DNA of 64,000 nt from Legionella parisiensis (GCF_001467945.1 NZ_LNYQ01000013.1:514626-578625); one strand, 5' to 3'; positions 1 to 9,703 are shown, numbered from the stretch's first letter. The notes: a model not told the origin generated them from the letters alone. Program-made: numbers and translations.

Positions 1-546
<546 letters not shown>

Positions 547-645
547 GTGATTTATTGAGCTTGGTCGCAGCGAAACTCCAAGAATATTTGCCGTGATTTC
601 CAAAGTACACATTCATCCGGACTATAATAAAATTGAGTGAAAAAA

Positions 646-1428
646 ATGAAAGTAATTAGTTTTAATGCCAATGGCATACGTTCAGCAGCACGTAATGGAT
701 TTTATGAATGGCTTGCTATGCAAGATGCTGATTTTGTTTGTATTCAGGAAACGAAGGCTCAACCTGAACAGTTAATTCCTGAAGAGCTGTATTATCCTCG
801 TGATTATTTTTGTGATTATTATTCAGCTCAGAAGAAAGGATACAGTGGGGTGGCAATTTATGCCCGCCACAAACCAAACCGAATCGTGAAAGGTATGGGC
901 TTTGATTATTGTGATAATGAAGGACGCTATATTCAATTTGATTATCCTAAATTCAGTATTATCTCCCTTTATTTACCTTCAGGTACTAGTGGAGATGAGA
1001 GGCAGACGGTGAAATATAGTTTTCTCGAACAGTTTGCCGAACATTTAATGCGATTAAAAAACGAGGGACGAGAGTTAATTTTGTGTGGGGATTATAATAT
1101 TGCCCATAAAAAAATCGATTTGAAAAATTGGCGTAGTAATCAGAAGAACTCAGGATTTTTACCTGAAGAGCGAGCCTGGATGGATGAGTTATTTGGGGTT
1201 ATGGGGTTTGTTGACGCGTTTCGTGTGCATAATCAAGAAGAAGATCAATATACTTGGTGGTCTTTTCGAGGGCGCGCATGGGAAAAAAATGTAGGATGGA
1301 GAATTGATTATCAGGTTGTAACTCCTGGCTTTACTGGTGATGTAGTCGGTAGTCGGATTTTTCGAGAGGCTCGCTTGTCTGATCATGCTCCTTTATTAAT
1401 TGAATATAAAGGAGATTGGTGTGCTTAA
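646..1428 (+). CDS. xthA: Exonuclease III-family AP endonuclease (first of two)
   Basis: This 260-residue endonuclease/exonuclease/phosphatase-fold enzyme should cleave DNA 5' to abasic sites during base excision repair. Visible active-site elements are SFNANG (N7), QETK (E35), the GDYN segment (D149, N151), WRIDY (D221) and SDHAPL (D246/H247). It resembles the Neisseria NApe/Pseudomonas-type branch more than E. coli XthA. I start at ATG 646, where the conserved MKVISFN begins, with GAG eight bases upstream; an in-frame GTG at 637 would add three residues. Its last 8 bases overlap the next gene, a close paralogue, so the two are probably translated from one message. Confidence 0.9.
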   Translation: MKVISFNANGIRSAARNGFYEWLAMQDADFVCIQETKAQPEQLIPEELYYPRDYFCDYYSAQKKGYSGVAIYARHKPNRIVKGMGFDYCDNEGRYIQFDYPKFSIISLYLPSGTSGDERQTVKYSFLEQFAEHLMRLKNEGRELILCGDYNIAHKKIDLKNWRSNQKNSGFLPEERAWMDELFGVMGFVDAFRVHNQEEDQYTWWSFRGRAWEKNVGWRIDYQVVTPGFTGDVVGSRIFREARLSDHAPLLIEYKGDWCA

Positions 1429-2203
1429 GTTAGCAAGCTGGAATGTGAATTCATTGAAGATAAGACTGGAACAAGTATTAGAATGGTTTGATTCCACTCA
1501 TATGGATATTCTTGCCCTGCAGGAAACGAAGCTGCTTGATGAAAATTTTCCTGTGACTGTGTTTGCTGAGAAAGGCTACCACGTGGCGTTTTCAGGACAG
1601 AAGACCTATAACGGTGTTGCGGTAATAAGTCGATATCCTTTCTCTGATGTACTAACTGATATTCCTGATCTCGATGATCCTCAACGGCGCATTTTGGCTG
1701 TGACAGTTGCGGGTATGCGTCTGATCAATTTATATGTTCCCAACGGTTCGGAGCTCACTTCTGACAAATATCAATACAAGCTGAATTGGCTGCAAAAGGT
1801 TACCGCATTTATTCAACAGCAAATGAGTGTTTTTACTCATGTAGCTGTAGTTGGTGATTTTAACATTGCCCCTGAAGATCGCGACGTTCACGATCCTGCT
1901 GAATGGATAGATTCTGTATTGGTAAGTCCAGCTGAACGAGAAGCTTTTACCCAATTATTAAAACTTGGATTGCATGACAGTTTTAGGAATTTTATTCAGG
2001 ATGAGCAGGTATTCAGTTGGTGGGATTATCGTGCTGCTGCTTTCAGGCGTAATCGAGGCTTGCGTATTGATCATATTTTATTAAGTAAATCACTTAATGG
2101 ATTATGCAGGCAATCTGTTATTGATAAAGAACCACGCAAGGTGGAGAGACCTTCTGATCATGCTCCGGTTTGGGTAGAACTGGATTTTAATGTCAGCTCA
2201 TAG
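1421..2203 (+). CDS. xthA: Exonuclease III (second paralogue, E. coli XthA-like)
   Basis: A second 260-residue ExoIII-family enzyme. Motifs are SWNVNS (N8), LQETK (E35), GDFNIAP (D146, N148), RIDHIL (D217) and SDHAPVW (D246/H247). The sequence is closer to E. coli exonuclease III than its upstream neighbour is, so the pair probably divides AP endonuclease and 3'-exonuclease/3'-repair work. The start is GTG 1421, because GGAG at 1411-1414 sits six bases upstream and the protein then begins with the usual beta strand. It overlaps the first xthA by 8 bases, a sign of translational coupling. It is followed by a hairpin between convergent genes. Confidence 0.92.
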   Translation: MLKLASWNVNSLKIRLEQVLEWFDSTHMDILALQETKLLDENFPVTVFAEKGYHVAFSGQKTYNGVAVISRYPFSDVLTDIPDLDDPQRRILAVTVAGMRLINLYVPNGSELTSDKYQYKLNWLQKVTAFIQQQMSVFTHVAVVGDFNIAPEDRDVHDPAEWIDSVLVSPAEREAFTQLLKLGLHDSFRNFIQDEQVFSWWDYRAAAFRRNRGLRIDHILLSKSLNGLCRQSVIDKEPRKVERPSDHAPVWVELDFNVSS

Positions 2204-2207
2204 TCGA

Positions 2208-2255
2208 AGAGAAGCGAACAGAATTTCGGTTTTAGTTTTTTCGTTTCGCTTCTCT
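2208..2255. terminator. Long inverted repeat between convergent xthA2 and dps
   Basis: AGAGAAGCGAA (2208-2218) and its exact complement TTCGCTTCTCT (2245-2255) face each other across a T-rich 26-base loop. It lies between convergent stop codons and may serve as a terminator for both directions. The loop is long, so efficiency is uncertain. Confidence 0.5.
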
Positions 2256-2279
2256 ATATTCTCATTTGATCGTTCATTT

Positions 2280-2777
2280 TTATTTATTTTGTAACGTTTC
2301 AAATAAAAACCAAATTCGCCGTTCTGTTTCATCAATATAAACTTCTAAGATGCTGGTTGTGGCAAAATCATCTCTCTTGCTGCACACCTCATGAACTTTT
2401 CTCATATTTTTTAAAAAACTCTTATTATCTTCCAGAAGATTGTGCAGCATGTCATCTGCTGATAAGGTTTCGTTAACGTCATGTAGGGTCTGCAATTCTT
2501 TGATCTGCCCAATAGAATGGATTGTTTTTTCTCCAAGTTTGCGTACACGCTCTGCTAAAACATCTATCATAGCAAAAATTTGGTCGCTTTGTTCATCTAA
2601 TAGAAGATGATAATCACGATAATGGGGTCCTGTCATATGCCAATGGAAATTCTTGGTTTTAACGAATAAGGCAAATGTATCGGCCAAGAGGGGGTTAACA
2701 GCCTCGGAAATTTTCCGACGATCTTTGACATCAAGGTCATTAGGTGTTTCGAGCCTATAAAGTGCCAGTTTTTTCAT
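2280..2777 (-). CDS. dps: Dps-family ferritin-like DNA-protection protein
   Basis: This 165-residue four-helix-bundle protein should assemble into dodecamers that oxidise and store iron and protect DNA during oxidative stress or starvation. The ferroxidase ligands fall on the expected spacing: H45 (FHWHMTG), H57 and D61 (LLLDEQ), followed by an AERVRKLG helix. The start ATG at 2777 is preceded by AGGAG at a good distance. Length is typical. It is transcribed alone from a long AT-rich upstream region, and no OxyR or Fur box was obvious to me. Confidence 0.93.
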   Translation of the reverse strand: MKKLALYRLETPNDLDVKDRRKISEAVNPLLADTFALFVKTKNFHWHMTGPHYRDYHLLLDEQSDQIFAMIDVLAERVRKLGEKTIHSIGQIKELQTLHDVNETLSADDMLHNLLEDNKSFLKNMRKVHEVCSKRDDFATTSILEVYIDETERRIWFLFETLQNK

Positions 2778-3524
2778 TTTAACTCCTGTTAAATTAAATC
2801 GTTTTTATAAGCGTAGACCAATCATTATTAATTTGTTGCAAATTAATTAAAATATAGTCATTTTTATATATAAAATTGAGTTAAATAATTATTCTTCATC
2901 CCATATGGCTTGGTGAATGTATTTTCGTGTCAGATTTCTGGGGTTAAGTTGGGTTTCGTTTTAGAACTCCAATATTTTCCGGTGAGTATTGTTCGTTTTT
3001 TAGATCGGAATGATTCATTAGGTAGGTTTGCCCTGCTTTGACTTTAGTAGGAAAGTTTAATACACCTCATCAAGATTACCAAGATCGTTACAGATTTTAA
3101 CAAACCCTATCCATTTACTCTCAGCAAAGTCTTTAGCATATTCAGATAAAAAACCATCCATTCCTTTATCTATCCATGCTTTAGTTATACTTCGTAGTCC
3201 AACTCATCATATGGATTGCATTTTATAGGTGCATTTATAATTCAACATGGGTTTTATGTGTTCAATTATGGTCTATATTATTATCAGCAGGTCATTAGAA
3301 TAACAAGATTAGTCCGCATTTTTGTCGCTTCACATAAGCGAACAACGTTATTATGGAACGATAGAGTGAGTTTAATGTATCTTGTAAAATTACTGTAGTA
3401 CTATTTTAATAAAAATTGCTTTACAGGAATTTTTCTGCTATTGTTTTGCGTCATTTGTATCGAGTATGGTGCTTGACGTTGAGTTCAGGTGGCGATACTC
3501 ATTTAAAACTAAGAGAGTAGTATT
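2778..3524. other. Long gene-poor intergenic region
   Basis: A stretch of about 750 bases between divergent dps and rpmE. It should contain both promoters. Apart from a possible decayed gene on the minus strand (3057-3239), I see no supported gene. A 60-codon plus-strand frame at 3216-3398 lacks a ribosome site and protein character. Confidence 0.5.
3057..3239 (-). pseudogene. Possible relic of a small protein gene (frameshifted C-terminal fragment)
   Basis: The minus strand reads a plausible protein tail ending in SKWIGFVKICNDLGNLDEVY, stop at 3057-3059. It is open only to about 3203. A second frame just upstream gives NPYDELDYEV before a stop, as if one coding sequence had suffered a frameshift. 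There is no start codon or ribosome site. I do not recognise the family. Low confidence: it could be chance open frame in AT-rich DNA. Confidence 0.3.
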
Positions 3525-3758
3525 ATGAAGGCATCAATTCATCCAGATTATAAAGTAGTTAAAGTAACATGCAGCTGTGGCGAGGAATTCGAAACCCGTT
3601 CAACATTATGTAAAGATTTGAACATTGAAGTATGCTCACAATGTCATCCTTTTTATACTGGTAAGCAAAAATTGGTGGATACTGGGGGGCGTGTTCAGAA
3701 GTTCCGCGATCGTTATAGCCAGCGTTCTACTCAAGCTGCTAAAGAAGAAAAGAAATAA
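3525..3758 (+). CDS. rpmE: 50S ribosomal protein L31 (zinc-binding type)
   Basis: A 77-residue L31 of the zinc-containing (type A) class. The four cysteines are C16, C18, C37 and C40 within TCSCGEEF and [15 protein letters not shown], the latter a family signature. The C-terminal tail is basic and serine/lysine-rich, as usual. It sits at the edge of the large ribosomal subunit and contributes to inter-subunit bridging and zinc storage. It is monocistronic with its own rho-independent terminator directly after the stop. Confidence 0.97.
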   Translation: MKASIHPDYKVVKVTCSCGEEFETRSTLCKDLNIEVCSQCHPFYTGKQKLVDTGGRVQKFRDRYSQRSTQAAKEEKK

Positions 3759-3783
3759 GGGCGCGTTATCTTTGCGCCTTTTT
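3759..3783 (+). terminator. Rho-independent terminator of rpmE
   Basis: Starting at the stop codon, GGCGC (3760-3764) pairs with GCGCC (3774-3778) across a nine-base loop, followed at once by a run of five T. Position and shape fit intrinsic termination of rpmE. Confidence 0.8.
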
Positions 3784-4037
3784 ATTATACTTCACTCGAA
3801 GTATAACTTATTGACAGAATGTTCCTACAATGCTAATTTGCGTTGCTTATAGGTTCTTCACGTTCAATTCTTGTCCCAATCCCATCATTTCATGGCTTTT
3901 TCTCTTAATTACTGTTAAGAGTATATAGCCAAAAGTTTGTGTGCCTATGGCACTTTGGATAAAATGAATTGGCAAATGGATAGTAGGATTTTAAACCTTA
4001 CTTAAGTTTTGTTTTCACTTGAAAGAGAGTAAGTACT

Positions 4038-5279
4038 TTGGATAATGAAGTTTTAAAGCAATGTGCATTAGATTATCACGAGTTTCCAACTCCTGGAAAA
4101 CTCGGTGTCCATGTTACCAAATCAACTGACTCTCAGAGTGATTTGTCGCTGGCTTATACACCTGGTGTTGCTGCACCTGTAATTGCAATAGCAGAGAACC
4201 CTGAAGACGCCTATCGGTACACGAATAAAGGAAATTTAGTTGCTGTTATGACTAATGGCACTGCAGTATTGGGTTTGGGAGATCTTGGACCTCTTGCCAG
4301 TAAGCCAGTAATGGAAGGTAAGGCAGTTTTATTTAAGCGTTTTGCTGGCATTGATGTATTTGATATAGAAATTGATGCTCATGATTCGCAAGCTTTTATT
4401 TCTACAGCAAAACGTATTGCACCCACTTTTGGGGGGATTAATCTGGAGGACCTTAAGGCTCCAGAGTGTTTTGAAATTGAGCAGGCTTTAATTGAGCAAT
4501 TGAATATTCCAGTATTCCATGATGATCAGCATGGTACCGCAATAGTTGTTGCAGCAGCTTTGCTTAATGCTCTTGAATTGCAGCAAAAGAAATTATCTGA
4601 AGCAAAAATTGTGTGTATTGGAGCAGGAGCAGCAGGAATTGCTTCCATGCGATTGCTTGTAGCTTTAGGTGCCAATAAAGAAAATATGCTGCTTTTGGAT
4701 ACCAAAGGGGTTATCCATTCTGGACGAGCTGATTTAAATGCGTATAAATTTGCTTTTGCACGTACTACTGAATGTCGCACTTTAGCAGATGCACTTGTTG
4801 ATGCTGATGTTTTTATTGGGGTTGCCAAGCCGAATTTATTAGATGCCGATTTATTACGATTGATGGCACCTAAACCTGTTATTTTTGCTTTGTCGAATCC
4901 AGATCCTGAAATTAGACCTGAATTAGCTTTTCAAGTACGTGATGATTTGGTCATTGCCACTGGGCGTAGCGACTATCCTAATCAAGTTAATAATGTGTTA
5001 TGTTTTCCTTATATTTTTCGTGGTGCGCTGGATGTACGCGCCAAGTGTATTAATCAATCAATGCAAATTGCTGCAGTTGAAGCAATTCGTCAACTGGTGC
5101 ATGAGCCCGTCCCCCAGGTAGTGAAGGATAATTACCCAGGTGTTACGTATTGGGATTTTGGCCCTAACTACATTATACCTAAGCCTATAGATCCTCGTTT
5201 AAGAGAACGAGTTCCTGCTGCTGTAGCTCAGGCTGCAATAGCGAGCGGCGCAAATCAAGTAAGTAGTAATTTAGAATAG
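4038..5279 (+). CDS. NAD(P)-dependent malic enzyme, short form
   Basis: This 413-residue enzyme oxidatively decarboxylates malate to pyruvate in the cytosol. Visible are the catalytic Tyr in [11 protein letters not shown] (Y40), Lys in MEGKAVLFK (K95), metal ligands in NLEDLKAP (E137/D138) and FHDDQHGTA (D162/D163), and the dinucleotide loop IGAGAAGIA (about 194-202). D221 at the end of the second strand hints at NAD preference, but this is weak. It matches the N-terminal half of MaeB-type enzymes and lacks their phosphotransacetylase-like C-terminal domain. The start is TTG 4038 behind a purine-rich GAGAG stretch. Two MFS carriers follow, which may supply or export related organic acids (inference). 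Confidence 0.9.
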   Translation: MDNEVLKQCALDYHEFPTPGKLGVHVTKSTDSQSDLSLAYTPGVAAPVIAIAENPEDAYRYTNKGNLVAVMTNGTAVLGLGDLGPLASKPVMEGKAVLFKRFAGIDVFDIEIDAHDSQAFISTAKRIAPTFGGINLEDLKAPECFEIEQALIEQLNIPVFHDDQHGTAIVVAAALLNALELQQKKLSEAKIVCIGAGAAGIASMRLLVALGANKENMLLLDTKGVIHSGRADLNAYKFAFARTTECRTLADALVDADVFIGVAKPNLLDADLLRLMAPKPVIFALSNPDPEIRPELAFQVRDDLVIATGRSDYPNQVNNVLCFPYIFRGALDVRAKCINQSMQIAAVEAIRQLVHEPVPQVVKDNYPGVTYWDFGPNYIIPKPIDPRLRERVPAAVAQAAIASGANQVSSNLE

Positions 5280-5438
5280 TAGTAGCATCCTGAATGCAGG
5301 CCTCAAGGTGTAGCAGTATGCCGTATGAGATGTATCGGGTTGCGCTCAGGATAATAAGTGAATTATACAGCTAAGGGCTTTTAACTGTTGCATTGACAGT
5401 GCTTGCCTTTGCTTAACCAAATAGTTAAGGAGATTACT

Positions 5439-6737
5439 TTGCTTTCTGAAAACCGGAGAAATTACGCATTAATTGGATGGCTTATTTGTGGTCTTGGGGC
5501 TTTGTTTTACAGTTATGAATATTTGCTTCGAATAGCGCCTAGTGCAATGGAAACCGCTTTGCGTGAGCATTTTAATTTATCAGCCACAGGTTTTGGGCAT
5601 ATTTCATCGGTATATTATTATGCATATGTCCCCATGCAATTGCCTGTAGGGATTATGATGGATCGCTACGGTCCTCGAAGATTATTAACTTTTGCCTGTT
5701 TGATTTGCGTGATTGGAACATTTTTATTCACCAGTACAACCTCTTTTTGGATTGCAGCTTCAGGACGATTTTTAGTTGGATTAGGTTCGGCATTTGCCTT
5801 TGTGGGGGTATTAAAACTTGCTACAATCTGGTTGCCTGAGAATAAGCTCGCTATGGTTTCTGGCATCACTTCCGCTTTAGGGACAGTAGGAGCTATGCTA
5901 GGTGATAATCTTTTAGAGATCTTTGTTACCCAGATAGGGTGGATTAAAACTTTAAATATGACTGCCTTTTTTGGAATTGCATTAACCTTTGTATTATGGT
6001 TAGGAATTCATGATAAAAAAGGGCGATACAGGCAAAGCGGTACGGTTTCTAGTTTTAGAACAGGTCTAATTGATTTAAATATAATAATCAGTAATAGACA
6101 AATATGGATTAATGGATTGTACGGCTGTATGGTTTATCTACCTACAACTGTTTTTGCTGAATTATGGGGGATTCCCTATTTAAGAAATGCTCATGGTCTA
6201 TCAGCACATGGTGCAGGCTTGGCGAACTCATTACTTTTCTTAGGTTTTACTGTAGGTGCTCCGCTGATGGGATATTTTTCTGACAGAATAGCGCGCAGAA
6301 AGCTTCCTATGTTCGTAGGTGCTAGTGTTGCCACCGTACTTATGTTGGTTATTTTGTATTTCCCTGGCTTGACTGAAACTAATGTGCAGATACTCATGTT
6401 TTTCTTAGGATTATTTTATAGTGCGCAAGCTATTGTATTTGCTGTTGGAAGGGAGTTGAGTCCTGGTGAAGCTGCAGGTACAGCTATGGCGTTTACCAAT
6501 ATGATTGTCATGTTAGGCGGTATGTTGCTGCAGCCTCTGGTAGGGCATTTATTAGATTTCAGTTATTCCATACGCAGTGGTACTTCACTACCTTCAGCTT
6601 TGGCTGTTGAAAATGTTAACAAATTATACAACATGACTGACTACCGCATTGCACTGGCTTTTATACCGATAAGTATGCTTATTGCAGCTTCATTAACTTT
6701 CTTTTTAAAGGAAACTCATGCTCATGCGCCTAAATGA
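5439..6737 (+). CDS. MFS transporter (first of two tandem paralogues)
   Basis: A 432-residue, 12-helix major facilitator protein of the inner membrane. The MFS loop 2-3 motif is seen as GIMMDRYGPRRLL, followed by SGRFLVGLGSAFAFVG; a second-half loop reads GYFSDRIARRKLP. It starts at TTG 5439, with AAGGAG six bases upstream; the longer frame from 5403 has no such site. The substrate cannot be read from sequence. The FYSYEYLLRI opening helix is shared with the downstream carrier, so they are duplicates. Intracellular Legionella-type bacteria use MFS (Pht-type) carriers for amino acid or nucleoside uptake in the vacuole, but membership of that family is not shown. Confidence 0.87.
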   Translation: MLSENRRNYALIGWLICGLGALFYSYEYLLRIAPSAMETALREHFNLSATGFGHISSVYYYAYVPMQLPVGIMMDRYGPRRLLTFACLICVIGTFLFTSTTSFWIAASGRFLVGLGSAFAFVGVLKLATIWLPENKLAMVSGITSALGTVGAMLGDNLLEIFVTQIGWIKTLNMTAFFGIALTFVLWLGIHDKKGRYRQSGTVSSFRTGLIDLNIIISNRQIWINGLYGCMVYLPTTVFAELWGIPYLRNAHGLSAHGAGLANSLLFLGFTVGAPLMGYFSDRIARRKLPMFVGASVATVLMLVILYFPGLTETNVQILMFFLGLFYSAQAIVFAVGRELSPGEAAGTAMAFTNMIVMLGGMLLQPLVGHLLDFSYSIRSGTSLPSALAVENVNKLYNMTDYRIALAFIPISMLIAASLTFFLKETHAHAPK

Positions 6738-8001
6738 TACTGTTTCAAGAAAGCAATTGTTTTTTGGCATGTTTATATGCTTTGTAGGGGCTATTTTTTA
6801 TTGCTATGAGTTTATTTTACGCATTATTCCCGGGGTTTTACAAACCGAACTAAGCATTGCGTTAGGGCATATTTCAGCGACCACTTTTGGCCAAATATCT
6901 GCCTTATATTACTTTGCATATTCACCGATGCAAATGCCTGTGGGAATGCTTATGGATCGATTTGGTCCCCGACGGCTTCTAACCTTTGCTTGTGTATGTT
7001 GTACCATTGGTTCCTGGATGTTTACCCTGACCTCATCCATGTTTTTGGTGGGGGCGGGACGCTTTTTAGTGGGTTTTGGTTCTTCCTTTGCTTTTGTCGG
7101 TGTATTGTCTCTTGCGTTACATTGGCTGCCTAGACGCTATTTTTCTTTAATGGCGGGTCTCATGACTACTTTAGGAATGTTAGGGCTTGTATATGGTGAA
7201 GTGAAGATTACTGAATGGTCTGAGCGTATCGGCTGGGAGTCTGTATTATTCTTTATAGCCATTGTAGGTTCAGGATTGAGCGTATTGATGTTTCTCGTGG
7301 TTCGTGATGGACCTGAAGGGCATCAGTCCAATAAACATCCCTTACCCGAATTCTTTAGAAATGTTCTTAAAGTGTTAATGTCTCCAGAAGTTTGGCTCAT
7401 TGGTTTTGTAGGAGCCTGTTTGTATACATCATTGTCTGTATTTGGTGAGTTGTGGGGAAAAACGTATTTGGAACAAGCACATAATTTGACTAAAGTTGAA
7501 GCTGCCAGAACTGTCTCTGCAGTTTTTTTGGGTTGGGCTGTTGGTGCTCCTATTGCTGGATATTTATCGGATCGTACCGGAAGACGTTTGTTGCCTTTGG
7601 TTTTAGGTGCAATTTTAGCCTTGATTTGTATTAGCATCGTATTGTACTGGCCTGGCCTATCCTACATGAGCTTGAATGTCCTATTGTTTTTATATGGCGT
7701 ATTTAGTGCGACAGAAATTATCGTATTTATCATGGCCAAGGAATGCAGTGGTGCTCAATTATCAGGTACGGTATTTGCAGCAACAAACATGATAGTAACT
7801 CTTGGCGGTGTTATTTTCCAACCGCTTGTTGGTAAGTTACTGGATACTTTTGGAGATAGCGGCATTGTAGAGGGAGAGCATATCTATACAGTCGTAGATT
7901 ATCAGGTTGCTTTATCGATATTACCACTTTCATTATTACTCGTTACTATCCTTGCTTTTTTTATCAAAGATCATGATCATAAAGATCATCCAATTAATTA
8001 A
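6718..8001 (+). CDS. MFS transporter (second tandem paralogue)
   Basis: A 427-residue 12-helix MFS protein clearly related to the upstream gene: FYCYEFILRI, GMLMDRFGPRRLL, GRFLVGFGSSFAFVG and GYLSDRTGRRLLP match position for position. It begins at ATG 6718, 20 bases inside the preceding gene, so the two are co-translated. The C-terminus ends in a histidine/aspartate-rich tail (DHDHKDH). It could work as a partner with different substrate preference or as a simple dosage duplication. Substrate unknown. Confidence 0.87.
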   Translation: MLMRLNDTVSRKQLFFGMFICFVGAIFYCYEFILRIIPGVLQTELSIALGHISATTFGQISALYYFAYSPMQMPVGMLMDRFGPRRLLTFACVCCTIGSWMFTLTSSMFLVGAGRFLVGFGSSFAFVGVLSLALHWLPRRYFSLMAGLMTTLGMLGLVYGEVKITEWSERIGWESVLFFIAIVGSGLSVLMFLVVRDGPEGHQSNKHPLPEFFRNVLKVLMSPEVWLIGFVGACLYTSLSVFGELWGKTYLEQAHNLTKVEAARTVSAVFLGWAVGAPIAGYLSDRTGRRLLPLVLGAILALICISIVLYWPGLSYMSLNVLLFLYGVFSATEIIVFIMAKECSGAQLSGTVFAATNMIVTLGGVIFQPLVGKLLDTFGDSGIVEGEHIYTVVDYQVALSILPLSLLLVTILAFFIKDHDHKDHPIN

Positions 8002-8018
8002 TTAATTAATCTATCCTT

Positions 8019-8150
8019 GTAGCCTGGGCGAAGCACAGCGAAACCTGGGTTTCGCTTAAGTGCTCAGCACCCATCGGAACGGCCGTATTTTCTCGCAACC
8101 TGGAAGTAAACATTAACCTGGGTGACCTGGAGCTTTTACGGTTTCGCTGC
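8019..8150. repeat. Dispersed CCTGGG/TTTCGC intergenic repeat
   Basis: Contains AGCCTGGGCGAAGC and AACCTGGGTTTCGCT, then further ACCTGG and GGTTTCGCTGCG copies in partly inverted order. Flanked on both sides by AATTAATTAA runs. Related pieces occur near 12059, 13418, 23775, 45350, 48885 and 55877, all intergenic. Confidence 0.55.
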
Positions 8151-8153
8151 GAA

Positions 8154-8963
8154 TTAATTAAATATTGCAATTAACTCTTTTACCGGACGGCGTAGCGATC
8201 CCTGACAATTAATAAAACGTGATACTGGAAAACTTTTAATTTCGGCTTTTCTATAGTGGTATCGAGTAAACTCAGTATCATGGTTGGAAAGAATAACTGG
8301 GATGCCTTTAGCAGCTGTTTCTTTAGCTAACTCCGTTAACTCGAGTTGATCTTCTGTTGTAAACAGTTTTTTTGTGTAGGGTAAATGGTGTGATTTCTCT
8401 GAAAGAAGTACATAAGGGGGATCGCAATAAATCACATCGCCCCGTTCGGCATATTCAAACGTTTTTCTAAAATCATTATGGATGAATTCTGTCTGTTGAC
8501 TTTTCAAATGAAAAAGTTGCATTTCTTTGTGTGGAAAATAAGGTTTGCTGTAAAGTCCAAAAGGAACGTTATAAATTCCTTTGGAGTTATATCGGCATAA
8601 TCCATTATAACCGTGTCGATTTAGGTAAAGAAAAAGTGCAGATTTTTCTGGTGAGTGAATGGACATATTAAAATCAGACCGGAGCTGATAATATTTTTCT
8701 TTGCGGTTGAATTCTGGGCTAAAATAGGTTTCACAATGCTGAATGAATGCGTTTCCATTTCGTTGTAATGTAGTAAAAAGATAGACTAAATCAATATTAC
8801 TTTCAGCCAACAGATAGGAAGAATAATTCGTATTCATAAAAACGACACCTGAGCCAGCAAAAGGCTCAATGAGACGTTTACCCGGAGGAAGAAAGGGAAT
8901 AATCTTTTCCAGACAGTTGTATTTACTACCTGCCCACTTAAGAAAAGGCCTTATTTTTACCAT
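8154..8963 (-). CDS. dam: D12-class DNA adenine methyltransferase (Dam)
   Basis: A 269-residue SAM-dependent N6-adenine methylase, probably methylating GATC. Motif X/I elements are FLKWAGSK (7-14) and EPFAGSG (33-39); catalytic motif IV is DPPY (181-184). The NRHGYNGLCRYN segment is typical of Dam rather than restriction-linked methylases, and no restriction gene is adjacent. I use ATG 8963; GTG 8975 upstream is possible and neither has a strong ribosome site. Dam marks new DNA for mismatch repair and origin control, which is relevant to the DnaA-box array at 57.3-58.4 kb, where GATC sites occur. Confidence 0.92.
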   Translation of the reverse strand: MVKIRPFLKWAGSKYNCLEKIIPFLPPGKRLIEPFAGSGVVFMNTNYSSYLLAESNIDLVYLFTTLQRNGNAFIQHCETYFSPEFNRKEKYYQLRSDFNMSIHSPEKSALFLYLNRHGYNGLCRYNSKGIYNVPFGLYSKPYFPHKEMQLFHLKSQQTEFIHNDFRKTFEYAERGDVIYCDPPYVLLSEKSHHLPYTKKLFTTEDQLELTELAKETAAKGIPVILSNHDTEFTRYHYRKAEIKSFPVSRFINCQGSLRRPVKELIAIFN

Positions 8964-9160
8964 AGGTTTTACCACGATTTATTCAGAAAGAAGTATTGCT
9001 CATTTTTAAGAAAAAAAACAGAATTTTTAATGCAAAAATTTACAACTATTTTAGTATTTTCTTTTTCTATCATGTATGCGAGCAAAAAGTTAGAGTATTG
9101 TTTTCAATAATTGCTAAGATATATTATTTACAATGCAGCCATTTATTCATTGATTTTCAA

Positions 9161-9703
9161 ATGAGAGGTATGTTGAGTCAACGTGGAGGTAAACGAGAAG
9201 GAGTAGGGCGTCCTTTAGGAAGAGGAAAGTATGGATTAGAACCAACTAAAGCAATACGTATTCCTGTATCTCGTCTTCCGGAAATTCATGCACTATTGGA
9301 AAAAGAATCTAAAGCATACAAATTACCTCTTTATTTCAGCAAAGTTCAAGCGGGATTTCCTTCTCCAGGTGATGATTATATTGAACATCACTTAGATCTA
9401 AATCAGCAGTTGATAAAACATCCTGCGGCGACATTTATTCTGACCGCAACAGGTGACTCAATGACTGATGCAGGTATTCATTTGGGTGATCTATTGATTG
9501 TTGACAAGAGCCTTGAAGCACAGCATGGAAAAATTGTTATTGTCGCACTTAATGGTGAGCTGACTGTGAAGCGTTTATCTAAAATAGGAGGCCGGGTACA
9601 GCTTCTTCCAGAAAATCCAAAATATAAACCGATTGATAATACGGATGGACAGGATTTAGTGATTTGGGGTGTGGTTACTTATGTAATCCATATACCAAGC
9701 TAG
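9161..9703 (+). CDS. umuD: UmuD-like S24 self-cleaving protein, orphan, with basic N-terminal extension
   Basis: A 180-residue LexA/UmuD-fold peptidase. The predicted cleavage site is A64-G65 in KVQAGFPSP. The catalytic serine is S100 (TGDSMTDAGI) and the lysine K137 (ELTVKRL). The 36- and 37-residue spacings match E. coli UmuD. Before the cleavage site it carries a longer arm than E. coli UmuD, rich in Gly/Arg/Lys (SQRGGKREGVGRP). In E. coli, cleaved UmuD pairs with UmuC to form Pol V. Here no umuC follows; the next gene is convergent and unrelated. The start is ATG 9161 or 9170; the open frame further upstream is AT-rich and not protein-like. No E. coli-type LexA box was seen. Confidence 0.85.
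   Translation: MRGMLSQRGGKREGVGRPLGRGKYGLEPTKAIRIPVSRLPEIHALLEKESKAYKLPLYFSKVQAGFPSPGDDYIEHHLDLNQQLIKHPAATFILTATGDSMTDAGIHLGDLLIVDKSLEAQHGKIVIVALNGELTVKRLSKIGGRVQLLPENPKYKPIDNTDGQDLVIWGVVTYVIHIPS

Noticed and set aside
3216-3398. 60-codon open frame between dps and rpmE
   Set aside because: No ribosome site, biased AT-driven composition and no recognisable domain.
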